Positions 35,133 to 43,311 of a stretch of DNA of 64,000 bases are shown here, one piece after another (the first letter of the stretch is position 1; each line of letters opens with the position of its first letter). The stretch spans positions 1-64,000 of the forward strand of contig PJFC01000003.1 of assembly GCA_003574885.1 (NCBI GenBank), given 5' to 3'. The notes below the pieces were generated by a model. The model made no database searches, was not told the origin of the DNA, and saw only the letters and a program-made list of their open reading frames with translations. Source of the DNA: Geobacter sp. Lineage in GTDB: Bacteria > Desulfobacterota > Desulfuromonadia > Geobacterales > Geobacteraceae. Both the position numbers and the translations under genes were made by a program.

Positions 35133-35954
35133 TTACAACAGGCCGATTGCGTCTGCCCGGCACTGCTTGCAATGCCGCATCTGCCCGATGATCCGCTCAT
35201 TGGCATCCCTGACCTGGGAAAGATACGCATCGGAGGGTGCCGGGACATGGGCCATTTCCGCCTGGGGGATCAGCGGCATCACGTTCATCACGAAGACCCC
35301 CATCCCCTTGATTCGTTCGGCGATCAGCGGAATCTCGGCATCGTTGACACCGGGGATCAGTACCGTATTCACCTTCACTACCATCCCCAATTTACAGGCG
35401 CGCTGCACTCCTTCATACTGGCTTGCCAGCAATATCTCGGCAGCTGCCTCGCCGGTGTAGCGTATCCCGTTGTAGGTAATATGACGGTAAATTCGTGAAG
35501 CTGTGGCTACCTGTACCGCGTTAATAGTGACCGTCAGGCTGTGCAGACCAAGAGACACAAGCAGGTCAAGCGATTCAGGCAACAGCAGGCCATTGGTGCT
35601 CAGGCACTTCATGAGATCAGGAAACTCCTTCCCTACCAGCCTGAAGGTCTCAAAGGTCGCATGGTTGGCCAGCGGGTCGCCAGGGCCGGCAATACCCACC
35701 ACCCGCATGGTCGGACCCAGCAGGGGCGATGCCATCACTTCCCGTACCTTGTCAAGTGCCTCCTGGGGATTCATCAGCCTGCTGGTCACGCCGGGACGGG
35801 ATTCGTTGGCGCAGTCATGTTTGCGGGTACAGTAGCCGCACTTGATATTGCAGACCGGAGCCACCGCCAAATGCATCCGGCCGGTCTTGTGCTGCCCGCC
35901 GCCAAAACAGGGATGCCCCTGTACCTTCTCCATCTGTTCGCAGATTTTTGCCAT
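35133..35954 (-). CDS. nifB: FeMo-cofactor core synthase NifB (radical SAM), short form
   Basis: The 273-residue radical SAM enzyme has the cluster motif CNIKCGYC (Cys35, 39, 42), an N-terminal HPCF motif (His14, Cys16), GIAGPGDPLAN and the C-terminal CKQCRADAIG (Cys262, 265). It makes the carbide-containing NifB-co core. The NifX-like C-terminal domain of many NifB proteins is missing, and a free-standing domain of that type is encoded at 23774-24103. It is the first gene of its operon, with AAAGGAG before ATG 35954 and a terminator and sigma-54 promoter upstream. Confidence 0.96.
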   Translation of the reverse strand: MAKICEQMEKVQGHPCFGGGQHKTGRMHLAVAPVCNIKCGYCTRKHDCANESRPGVTSRLMNPQEALDKVREVMASPLLGPTMRVVGIAGPGDPLANHATFETFRLVGKEFPDLMKCLSTNGLLLPESLDLLVSLGLHSLTVTINAVQVATASRIYRHITYNGIRYTGEAAAEILLASQYEGVQRACKLGMVVKVNTVLIPGVNDAEIPLIAERIKGMGVFVMNVMPLIPQAEMAHVPAPSDAYLSQVRDANERIIGQMRHCKQCRADAIGLL

Positions 35955-35973
35955 GGCTCACTCCTTTCAAACG

Positions 35974-36013
35974 AAAAACGGCGCCGCGGGGGATGAGCCC
36001 CGCAGGCGCCGTT
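35974..36013 (-). terminator. Leader terminator (attenuator) of the nifB operon
   Basis: AACGGCGCC pairs with GGCGCCGTTTTT, with an inner GCGGGG/CCCCGC stem. The promoter start is only about 10 nt before the hairpin and the nifB start codon 20 nt after it, so the hairpin makes up most of the 68-nt leader. Any antiterminator must act on the hairpin itself or the few bases before it. The stem base AGGCAACGGCGCC is shared with the nifH leader. Confidence 0.78.
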
Positions 36014-36033
36014 GCCTGTGTCACCTATGACTA

Positions 36034-36049
36034 GGCATAGAATGTGCCA
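36034..36049 (-). promoter_or_regulatory. Sigma-54 (RpoN) promoter of nifB
   Basis: The minus strand reads TGGCACATTCTATGCC, with GG and GC ten bases apart, and predicts a start near 36023. Positions 36050-36311 toward draG show no gene and should hold the enhancer sites. Confidence 0.82.
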
Positions 36050-36311
36050 TTTTTTGTTTTTGAGTAATTTAAGTAAGTTACGCGCCAGCGCAGGCCCACA
36101 TTGCCTAAATTATCAGCACATCTACACGATCCGGTGCACCCGCAACGAGGAAACGATGGCAGATATTTTCGACTCATATCGGTTGCACTAATTTTAAGCG
36201 AAGGCCAGCGCCACACCCTGCGCAGTACAACGACATTACCTGTTCGAACGGTCACCGGCTGAAAGTTGTCGCCTCGCGTCTGCGGGAACGCTCCTTGCTT
36301 GTCAACGGTTC

Positions 36312-37211
36312 ATGCCCCCCCATCTTGACACAGAGGAATTGAGACAGCGTGCACGGGCCGCCTTTGTAGGCATGGCGATCGGTGATGCGCTGGGCGCCAC
36401 GGTTGAGTTCATGACCGCTTCGGAGATAGCCGCCAAATATGGCGTTTTCAGAGAGATCATCGGCGGTGGCTGGTTGCGCCTGAAACCGGGACAGGTCACT
36501 GATGACACCGAGATGGCGCTCTGTATTGCCCGTGCGGTGGTGAAAACCGGGGGATGGTCGCGGGAGGCTATTGCCCGTGAGTTTGCTGCCTGGCTCAAGT
36601 CGCGCCCGGTAGATTGCGGCGACACTTGCCGAAGAGGGATCCGTTCATTCATGCTGCACGGCACCCTGGACGCCCCCTATAACGAGTGGGACGGTGGCAA
36701 CGGCGCGGTGATGCGCATGCTGCCGCCGGCCCTGCTCTCGTTTCCCGATGGTGGGCTTCTCAAAAAATATGCCCTTGAGCAGGCCAGGTTGACCCATAAC
36801 CAGGTGCAGTCCGATGCCGCTTGTCTCTGTATAGGCAGCATGCTGCACCTGATCCTGCAGGGCGCTTCCAAAAACCGTCTCAGGAAAGAGGTCGACGCTC
36901 TCGTGGCAGGCCATCAGCAGTTCGGTTTTGATCCCTATCGCAAGCTGGCCACCGCGTACGTTGCCGACACACTGGCAACGGTATTCCACTATTTTTTCCG
37001 GGGACGTGATTTTGAGGAATGCCTGGTGGGTACCGTCAATCAGGGGGGGGATGCCGATACGACCGGCGCCATTTGCGGTATGCTGGCGGGGAGCTACTAC
37101 GGTATCGACGGGATTCCGAAGCGATGGCTGAAGAAGCTGGATCGCCAGCTGTTGTCCGAACTGGAACAGCTGGCGGTCCATCTGGTGGATGCCAGTCCCG
37201 ACGGAAGTTAA
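36312..37211 (+). CDS. draG: ADP-ribosyl-[dinitrogen reductase] glycohydrolase
   Basis: The 299-residue protein is a dinuclear Mn/Mg ADP-ribosylglycohydrolase. FVGMAIGDALGA is near residues 18-29, the metal motif TDDTEMA lies at 63-69 and NQGGDADTTGA near 240-250. It removes ADP-ribose from NifH Arg99 and restores activity, reversing DraT. It is divergent from the nifB operon, with no strong ribosome-binding site at ATG 36312. DraT is encoded 13 kb away at the other end of the cluster. Confidence 0.93.
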   Translation: MPPHLDTEELRQRARAAFVGMAIGDALGATVEFMTASEIAAKYGVFREIIGGGWLRLKPGQVTDDTEMALCIARAVVKTGGWSREAIAREFAAWLKSRPVDCGDTCRRGIRSFMLHGTLDAPYNEWDGGNGAVMRMLPPALLSFPDGGLLKKYALEQARLTHNQVQSDAACLCIGSMLHLILQGASKNRLRKEVDALVAGHQQFGFDPYRKLATAYVADTLATVFHYFFRGRDFEECLVGTVNQGGDADTTGAICGMLAGSYYGIDGIPKRWLKKLDRQLLSELEQLAVHLVDASPDGS

Positions 37212-37236
37212 GGACGCTGGATCCAGGTGCTCGTCC

Positions 37237-37266
37237 GTTCATCCTGTCTCACAAGTCAGGATGAAC
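37237..37266. terminator. Hairpin between convergent draG and kup
   Basis: GTTCATCCTG (37237-37246) pairs perfectly with CAGGATGAAC (37257-37266). It lies 26 bases after the draG stop, without a T-run, so it is a probable but not canonical shared terminator. Confidence 0.5.
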
Positions 37267-37361
37267 GTCAGCCCTTTGCACTGCTCCTCAAAGGGTCAGA
37301 CACTGATTCCTTGGGCATTATCCCTCTCTGCTGCATTGGCGGAAATCGGCCCGTGAAGCAC

Positions 37362-39182
37362 TCACATTTCCACCCTGGTCACCACCCCCTGCAACTTGCC
37401 GGCCGGGAGCTTGTAAAACTGGACGAAGTTGGGGGTCTGTCGCTTGATGGTTGCAAAGAGTTTCCATACGGGATTGTCCGTAAGTATTTCTTCTATTCCG
37501 TAGAATATGACCTTTTCCGATATCCCGAGTCCATGGAGGAGTTCTTCAAGCACTACCCGCTCCATATAGCCGGCCCGGATCTCTACGGCGTCAAGCCCTG
37601 TCCCCAGTTTCTTGATCAGCTTCGTTTTAATCCCGAAGGGATCGTCGGTCCGAATAAGCGACACAAAGACATTCCGTTCGTAAATGATGTTGCTCCTGAT
37701 GATCGAGTGGAACACATAGGGTGGAACCACCGGGGTTTCCCGGGTGAAGAACAGCCCGGTACCGGGTATGTTGTGTCCCTTGGCATAAATCTGCTCGTAG
37801 GAGACGAGAAAGGTTTCCAGGTCAAGGGGGCGCAGCGCCTGGTAGAGGGCCCGCTGCCCCTTGGTCCAGACAAGGATGGTGACGAAGGGGAACAGTGCAA
37901 GGATGATGGACCAGTAGCCGCCGTGGGGAAGCTTGCTGAGGCAAGCACTGAAGAAAAGCAGGTCCACTGCGGTGACCAGTGCCGCGACCAGTGCTTTCCA
38001 GCGGACCGTCGTTCGGGAAAATATCATGATCATCATGATGCCGGTGATTACCATGGATCCCGTAACTGCCAGGCCATAGGCAGCAGCCAGGTTCTCCGAC
38101 CGCTGGAATACCACCATTATAATAACTACCGCCACCATCAAGAGCCAGTTGACTGAGCCGATGTAAATCTGGGACTTCATGTGACTGGAGGTATAGTCAA
38201 CCCTAAGCAGCGGCAGGATACGTGTGGTGATGCCTTGGTAGACAATGGAGAAGACGCCACTGATCATAGCCTGGGAGGCAATGATGGTAGCCATTATGGT
38301 CAGCAGCAGGAACGGAATGTAAAGTACCGGCGCCTGGCCCTGTACCATGCCGAAGAGATAGTTTTTGGCATCGGGATGGGAAAGGATGAAGGCCCCCTGC
38401 CCCAGATAGTTCAGGTACAGAGCCCAGAAGACAATGGACCATGCCCGCACAATGGGCTTGCGCCCCAGGTGCCCCATGTCGGCATAGAGGGCCTCGCCTC
38501 CCGTAGCGCAGAGAATCACCTCCGACAGGACGATGAAACCGGACAGGCCGTTATGAAGGAGAAACTGCACCGCATAGTGGGGGCTTACCGCCTGCAGCAC
38601 TGAGGGGTAAGAGGCGATCGACACCACACCCGAGAGCGCCAATGCTGAGAACCAGATGAGCATGACCGGCCCGAAAGCTCCGGCCACCTTGTCAGTGCCC
38701 CTGAACTGGACCAAAAACAATCCGACGGCGGTGCTGGCGGCGATAAGCACCAGGTACCCATGGGGCAATCCGGCCAGCCCAGGGATCAACACCATCCCTT
38801 CCACGGCGGAAAGAATAGAGATGGCCGGGGTTATGACGCCGTCACCCATCAGCAGACAGACCCCCACGTAGGTGAGAAACACCACGAAGGTCAACTGTCG
38901 CCCTGGCTTTATGAGCTTGGACAGGATTTCCTTGAGCACGATAGCGCCACCCTCGCCCTTGCGTCCCAGACGCATGGCAAGCCAGGCGTACTCGGTTGTC
39001 ACCAGGATGGTCATGGTCCAGAAGACCAGCGAAAGAATACCGAAAACATGATCCTCGGTGGGCCGGGTAAGAGCAAATACAACCGTCAAAGTATATATAG
39101 GGCTTGTGCCGATATCGCCAAAGACCAACCCCATGGACTTGACGATGCCGCCCCAGAAAGATCCTGCTTCATTCTGTTTCAT
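37362..39182 (-). CDS. kup: Low-affinity potassium transporter Kup
   Basis: The 606-residue inner-membrane protein has about 12 transmembrane helices (residues 10-440) and a cytosolic C-terminal domain (about 450-606). The family opening GLVFGDIGTSPIYTL and the stretch GEGGAIVLKE, GDGVITPAISILSAVEG are clear. It takes up K+ with H+. The start ATG 39182 follows GGGAGG. Its 5' leader carries a c-di-AMP-type riboswitch with a terminator, so it should be turned off when c-di-AMP (a signal of sufficient K+) is high. Confidence 0.95.
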   Translation of the reverse strand: MKQNEAGSFWGGIVKSMGLVFGDIGTSPIYTLTVVFALTRPTEDHVFGILSLVFWTMTILVTTEYAWLAMRLGRKGEGGAIVLKEILSKLIKPGRQLTFVVFLTYVGVCLLMGDGVITPAISILSAVEGMVLIPGLAGLPHGYLVLIAASTAVGLFLVQFRGTDKVAGAFGPVMLIWFSALALSGVVSIASYPSVLQAVSPHYAVQFLLHNGLSGFIVLSEVILCATGGEALYADMGHLGRKPIVRAWSIVFWALYLNYLGQGAFILSHPDAKNYLFGMVQGQAPVLYIPFLLLTIMATIIASQAMISGVFSIVYQGITTRILPLLRVDYTSSHMKSQIYIGSVNWLLMVAVVIIMVVFQRSENLAAAYGLAVTGSMVITGIMMIMIFSRTTVRWKALVAALVTAVDLLFFSACLSKLPHGGYWSIILALFPFVTILVWTKGQRALYQALRPLDLETFLVSYEQIYAKGHNIPGTGLFFTRETPVVPPYVFHSIIRSNIIYERNVFVSLIRTDDPFGIKTKLIKKLGTGLDAVEIRAGYMERVVLEELLHGLGISEKVIFYGIEEILTDNPVWKLFATIKRQTPNFVQFYKLPAGKLQGVVTRVEM

Positions 39183-39221
39183 GGTGTGCCTCCCGCACGG
39201 TAGGGTGGAGAGCAGAGCGCG

Positions 39222-39256
39222 CAAAAAAAAACCGCCGGCAAACGCCGACGGTTTTT
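39222..39256 (-). terminator. Expression-platform terminator of the kup riboswitch
   Basis: On the minus strand AACCGTCGGCG pairs with CGCCGGCGGTT around a short loop and is followed by a run of nine T. It lies between the aptamer and kup, and the preceding GCGCGGTTCC could pair alternatively. Confidence 0.9.
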
Positions 39257-39261
39257 GGAAC

Positions 39262-39405
39262 CGCGCTCGTGCCCTTCCAGATGCCTACGAGGTTAGCTGA
39301 CGGGCTTGAGGCTGAAAGTCCTCATCCGGAACAAACCGGATTCGCCCCTGTAAACTGGGTCCCCCGCATCCGTTCTCTAACGGATCTCGGCTGCTTGCTG
39401 CAGAT
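39262..39405 (-). promoter_or_regulatory. c-di-AMP riboswitch (ydaO-yuaA type)
   Basis: The minus strand holds the conserved blocks of this class in order: GCCGAGATCCG, GGGGGACCCA, GGGGCGAATCC, CAGCTAACCTCGTAGGC and GGGCACGAG. A terminator follows at once and then the potassium transporter gene. Potassium uptake genes are classic targets of this riboswitch. Confidence 0.88.
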
Positions 39406-39528
39406 TACTCTTTCTATTTCTCCTGTCAAGTAAGTCGATGTGAATGCTTAATGATCAACGTACGACGGCATACACAGTTTAGTAACTCGGGCTTTAAAAT
39501 ACAATTCATCGAGCCCCGAAAATTGAAA

Positions 39529-39558
39529 AACCCGGCAGTCTTAGGGACAGTACCGGGT
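39529..39558 (-). terminator. Terminator of tRNA-Gly
   Basis: On the minus strand ACCCGG pairs with CCGGGT and TTTTCAATTTT follows, about 50 bases after the tRNA 3' end. A second inverted repeat, AGTTTCA/TGAAACT, lies between them. Confidence 0.65.
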
Positions 39559-39606
39559 ACAGTTTCAATGTTTCAGCTGTAATAAACTGAAACTATGTAG
39601 TTTTTT

Positions 39607-39681
39607 TGGAGCGGGAAACGGGATTCGAACCCGCGACTTCGACCTTGGCAAGGTCGCACTCTACCACTGAGTTATTCCCGC
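39607..39681 (-). tRNA. tRNA-Gly (anticodon GCC)
   Basis: A complete cloverleaf on the minus strand: acceptor GCGGGAA/TTCCCGC, the anticodon stem-loop GACCTTGCCAAGGTC with GCC, T-arm GCGGGTTCGAATCCCGT, and an encoded CCA tail. Confidence 0.97.
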
Positions 39682-39823
39682 TCAACGAGCTTTTTTTTAT
39701 AACAAAACAGCTCTCAGGAGTCAACACTTTTTTTGCCAGCCAATAGAAAAAACCTCGCCACCCAAGTTTCAGGACAAGGGATACGTGCATCCCTCTCCTC
39801 AAAGGAAATACAGGTTTTACCAC

Positions 39824-39852
39824 AAAAAAAGGTCGGAACACTTCCCGGCCTT
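39824..39852 (-). terminator. Terminator of the lipoprotein gene
   Basis: AAGGCCGG pairs with CCGACCTT and is followed by TTTTTTT on the minus strand, 23 bases after the stop codon. Confidence 0.85.
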
Positions 39853-39874
39853 CTTTCGTCATAGCTGATTAGCA

Positions 39875-40885
39875 CTAGAGTGAATTCCCACCACTGTCCT
39901 TATAGGTAACAGTTACGACAAAATTGGATAGGGACAACGTAAGCGGGACACTCGGATAAGTCGAAGCACTGACGACTGAACCGACCCGGAAGCCAGGAAT
40001 ACCAGACGTTATGCCATTATATGTCAGCTGTATTATTGGCGTGTTTGCGACCGTAGTAAATCCTGCAGCACTTATAATACCTATTGAGATCGTATTGGCC
40101 GGGTCAGAGACTCCAGGACCCGCAGTAAGGAGAGAACCGGCATCTGCCAACAGCTGATTCAAACTGGTGGCACTCGTGTAGGTAGCTCCTGCGTCATTCA
40201 CAAATTTCAAATTCAAGGAGTCCAGTTTCGCTATTGCACTGTCAAGGGCGATGAACACGTCGGCACTTGCCGGCTGGGGAATGAACTTTACAATCGTGCT
40301 CCCATTGGCACCCGCAAAGGAAGCGGTAATACTGACGGAAGCGTGCGCCGTTGACCTGGCCACAGCCGTTGCGACATTCCCCGAAGCAGGGGTAACATTA
40401 CTGATGGTCGTTCCGCTGGGTGCCGTGAACGTGACGGCAGTCCCGTCGGGAACCGCAGGAGAGATGGTTGCCGTCAAATTGACAAGGTCACTATTATTGT
40501 TCAGTGCAATATTCTTCGACGCAGTCAGCGATATGGTATAAGTGCTGAGAGTAAAACTTGCGGTAATAGTGTGGTAGGCGGTGACATTGCTAAACGTGTA
40601 AGTGGGCACCGCCCCAACCGAAACCCCATCGACCATAACGTCCTGGATAGTAAATCCATTTGCTGGCGTAATGGTGTATATCTGACTGGAACCACTCGTC
40701 AGAGTTGTCGTACCGGCCGGATCTATACTGCCACCGGTACCTGCTGACGCTGCAATGGTGAACGTGGTCACAGGAGGCGGAGTCGTCCCTCCCCCACTGC
40801 TGCTTCCGCCTCCCCCACCGCACCCTGCAAGACTGATAACCACACCTAACGCCAGCAACCGGAAGAAGTTCCGTAGTCTTCTCAT
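39875..40885 (-). CDS. Lipoprotein with Gly/Ser linker and repeat (InlB-B/Ig-like) domains
   Basis: The 336-residue product has a lipoprotein signal peptide with lipobox SLAGC (Cys22), then a Gly/Ser/Pro-rich linker (23-45). A bacterial repeat domain follows (ITPANGFTIQDVMVDGVSVG, about residues 75-95, and YHTITASF), then a Big-like Ig domain (about 115-200) and a C-terminal beta-rich part of about 130 residues with a cohesin-like look (not certain). It is anchored to the inner face of the outer membrane or the cell surface. Monocistronic, with its own terminator. GGAGG precedes ATG 40885. Confidence 0.75.
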   Translation of the reverse strand: MRRLRNFFRLLALGVVISLAGCGGGGGSSSGGGTTPPPVTTFTIAASAGTGGSIDPAGTTTLTSGSSQIYTITPANGFTIQDVMVDGVSVGAVPTYTFSNVTAYHTITASFTLSTYTISLTASKNIALNNNSDLVNLTATISPAVPDGTAVTFTAPSGTTISNVTPASGNVATAVARSTAHASVSITASFAGANGSTIVKFIPQPASADVFIALDSAIAKLDSLNLKFVNDAGATYTSATSLNQLLADAGSLLTAGPGVSDPANTISIGIISAAGFTTVANTPIIQLTYNGITSGIPGFRVGSVVSASTYPSVPLTLSLSNFVVTVTYKDSGGNSL

Positions 40886-40979
40886 ATCGATATCCTCCAC
40901 TCTTTTTATTACAGTTTTGCAAGTTTAGAATTATTCCATACCGAAGGTAAAGATAAATTTTACATGGCGGATGAATGAA

Positions 40980-41011
40980 GACCCGGCCTGGCATTGCAGC
41001 CGGACCGGGTC
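40980..41011 (-). terminator. Hairpin after the SARP-type regulator gene
   Basis: GACCCGG pairs with CCGGGTC, with inner CCGG/GGCC pairing, about 47 bases after the stop codon. The T-run is poor (TCTTCATT), so termination may be weak. Confidence 0.5.
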
Positions 41012-41057
41012 CAAAAGGAGTGAGATCACTTATCCATGCATGGAACAAAGAAAGTTG

Positions 41058-41723
41058 TCATAGCTGCTGTGGCATCATCGAACGCTTGAGCGCAAGAAGC
41101 GCATCCATGGCATCTGAATTCTGTTCCTGCTGGTACACCTTTTCAAGGGAGGAAAGAACCGATGCATAAAGAAGATGCAATTCGTTCCGAGCCGCGGAGA
41201 TGAAAGGGTTGAAGGGTTCTTCGGTGAGAAAATCACCCGTGTACAGATCCTGGGCAGCCTCAAGGAAGTCACGGGCGGATTTGTAGTCTCCCCGTGCCTG
41301 GAACTTAATGCCATTGGTTGCATTGTAACGAAACAGGCTCGCATCGAGAGAGATGGCATTGATGTCGATCCGCACCGCCTCCCCCTGAGTAATAACGGGA
41401 TTGATGGTTTGGGGGCCACTGAAGGACTTCCTGAGACGACTGACGGTGGTCTTGAAGTTGTTTGCGCCGGCCTTGACATCACATCCCGGCCAGAGGACTT
41501 CGATAAGCTTGTCACGGTGGACCCATTGATCGTAGGTCACCAGCAGATAGCAGAACAGGAGGCGCGCCTTCTGACTTTCCCAGATAATGGTTATAGGAGC
41601 GCCCTTGTAATAGATGGACAACCCGCCGAAAGCACGTACATCGAGCTTTGCAGATTCACTTGCCTTGCTGTCGCTTTTAGCTCTTCTCACGCTAGTCCCG
41701 TCTGGTCCACTGTTCGTTGACAA
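41058..41723 (-). CDS. SARP-like regulator: winged-helix plus BTAD domain
   Basis: The 221-residue protein has a winged-helix DNA-binding domain (about residues 28-115, with WESQKARLLFCYLLV, HRDKLIEVLWPG and NFKTTVSRLRK), then a bacterial transcriptional activation domain (about 120-215: ARDFLEAAQDLYTGDFL and the helical tail). The large ATPase and TPR parts common in MalT/AfsR-type relatives are absent, so it is a minimal activator. It lies upstream of the lipoprotein gene in the same direction, 172 bp apart. Targets are unknown; the lipoprotein is one candidate. Confidence 0.8.
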   Translation of the reverse strand: MSTNSGPDGTSVRRAKSDSKASESAKLDVRAFGGLSIYYKGAPITIIWESQKARLLFCYLLVTYDQWVHRDKLIEVLWPGCDVKAGANNFKTTVSRLRKSFSGPQTINPVITQGEAVRIDINAISLDASLFRYNATNGIKFQARGDYKSARDFLEAAQDLYTGDFLTEEPFNPFISAARNELHLLYASVLSSLEKVYQQEQNSDAMDALLALKRSMMPQQL

Positions 41724-41800
41724 CCGTCTCTGTATACTACAATTGCGGATTCAGTTAAAGCTAAATCAACCTATACATCCAACGATATCGGCACGACAAA

Positions 41801-41834
41801 GGCAACGGAAGAGTTTTTTTGCTCTCCCGTTGCC
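41801..41834. terminator. Bidirectional terminator between the regulator's upstream region and ctpA
   Basis: GGCAACGG.AGAG (41801-41813) pairs with CTCT.CCGTTGCC (41822-41834). On the minus strand TTTGTCG follows. It lies 39 bases after the ctpA stop. Confidence 0.7.
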
Positions 41835-41872
41835 GTACCGGTCCTCACACTGAATGAGTTGCATCGAACCTG

Positions 41873-43207
41873 CTACGGTTTGCTGACCTTCTTGAATATC
41901 TCCCATCCCTTCAGGAGATCCAGGGCGCGAAGAACCTGGTAATCACCTTTAATCTGCTCATCCGTCTTATAAGCGGGAAGCTTACCCTCTTCCTTCTTCA
42001 CGGCGGGGGCTTCTTTCCCGTCAGCAGTTTCAAAATGGTTTTCCAGATCCTTCTCGCGCAGGTGTGCCCCTTCCTTCTTTTCGGTTGAAGGAAGTTCCAT
42101 CCGCTCCACCGTGATATCAGGGGTGATCCCCTTGGCCTGGATAGAGCGGCCACTGGGAGTGTAGTAGCGGGCAGTGGTAAGACGCAGCCCAGAATTATCG
42201 GAAAGCGGGATAATGGTCTGTACCGAACCCTTGCCGAAGCTCTGAGTTCCCATGATAACCGCCCGTTTGTGATCCTGGAGGGCACCTGCCACGATTTCGG
42301 AAGCACTGGCGCTGCCGCTGTTGATGAGGACCACTATCGGGTAGGACGGCTCCTTTTCCCCCTTCCGGGAGGTGAACCGCATCTTGGATTCCTTCTCGCG
42401 CCCCTCGGTATAAACGATCAACTGCCCTTCATCGACAAAGTGCTCTGCAACCCGTACCGCCTGATCGAGAAGCCCGCCGGGATCGTTGCGTAGGTCGAGA
42501 ACCAGGCCGCGGAGTTTTCCGCCGTTTTCCTGCCCCAGGGTTTCAAGGGCTTTGGACAGATCGTCATCGGTCTTTTCCTGGAACTGGGCGATCCGGACAT
42601 AGGCAAAACCGTCGTCCAACGTCTTGAATTTGACACTCTTCACCTGGATGACATCACGGACCAGCGGAAACTCCTTCGGTTTGTCCAGACCTTCGCGGAA
42701 GATGGTCAGAACTACCTTGCTCCCCTTGGGACCGCGCATACGTTTGACCGCATCCATGATGGTCAAGTCCTTGGTAAACTTGTCATCAATCTTCAAAATC
42801 TGGTCACCCGCCTTGATCCCGGCCTTGAAGGCGGGAGTGTCCTCAATCGGCGAAATAACAGTCAGGAGACCGTCCTTGATGGTTATCTCGATCCCCAACC
42901 CGCCAAAGGAACCCTTGGTCTCAATCTTCATCTCCTTGTACATCTCGGGTGGCATAAAGGAGCTATGGGGATCGAGAGATGTGAGCATACCGTTGATCGC
43001 ACCGTAGATGAGTTTTTTCGTGTCCACCTCTTCTACGTAACTCTTCTTGACGATTGCAAGCACGTCAGTAAAGAGCTCAATGGACTCGTAATCGTTCCCC
43101 CCCTGCGCCGCACACCTGCGCTGGGCACCCGTACCGACAAATACCGCCAGCAACGTTACTGCGGCAACCAGCAGGGCTAGCTTTTTCCCTTTGTTGCGAA
43201 CTGACAT
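41873..43207 (-). CDS. ctpA: Carboxyl-terminal (S41 family) processing protease
   Basis: The start ATG 43207 has GGGAGG four bases away; ATG 43210 and 43249 are alternatives. The 444-residue protein has a signal peptide (about 1-28), an N-terminal helical part, a PDZ domain (about 85-165, with GGLGIEITIKDGLLTV) and the S41 protease domain with the catalytic Ser in INSGSASASEI and Lys in GTQSFGKGSVQ. A charged C-terminal tail is present. It trims periplasmic proteins or peptidoglycan enzymes. It is encoded next to the EnvC-like and FtsEX genes, which supports a cell-wall role. Confidence 0.93.
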   Translation of the reverse strand: MSVRNKGKKLALLVAAVTLLAVFVGTGAQRRCAAQGGNDYESIELFTDVLAIVKKSYVEEVDTKKLIYGAINGMLTSLDPHSSFMPPEMYKEMKIETKGSFGGLGIEITIKDGLLTVISPIEDTPAFKAGIKAGDQILKIDDKFTKDLTIMDAVKRMRGPKGSKVVLTIFREGLDKPKEFPLVRDVIQVKSVKFKTLDDGFAYVRIAQFQEKTDDDLSKALETLGQENGGKLRGLVLDLRNDPGGLLDQAVRVAEHFVDEGQLIVYTEGREKESKMRFTSRKGEKEPSYPIVVLINSGSASASEIVAGALQDHKRAVIMGTQSFGKGSVQTIIPLSDNSGLRLTTARYYTPSGRSIQAKGITPDITVERMELPSTEKKEGAHLREKDLENHFETADGKEAPAVKKEEGKLPAYKTDEQIKGDYQVLRALDLLKGWEIFKKVSKP

Positions 43208-43311
43208 CATGCCTCCCAATAGTCGTGTAATACCTGGCGTAATTCCCATCCGGAAACTACGGATGTGAAACTATCAGTTTTCGATGCGAAAAAGAACCTC
43301 TTCCGGGAAAA

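Noticed and set aside
36031-36255. 74-codon minus-strand frame upstream of nifB
   Set aside because: It overlaps the sigma-54 promoter and the leader terminator of nifB; no start signal.
39593-39862. 89-codon frame over the tRNA-Gly gene
   Set aside because: It spans a complete tRNA and its terminator region, so it is not a protein gene.
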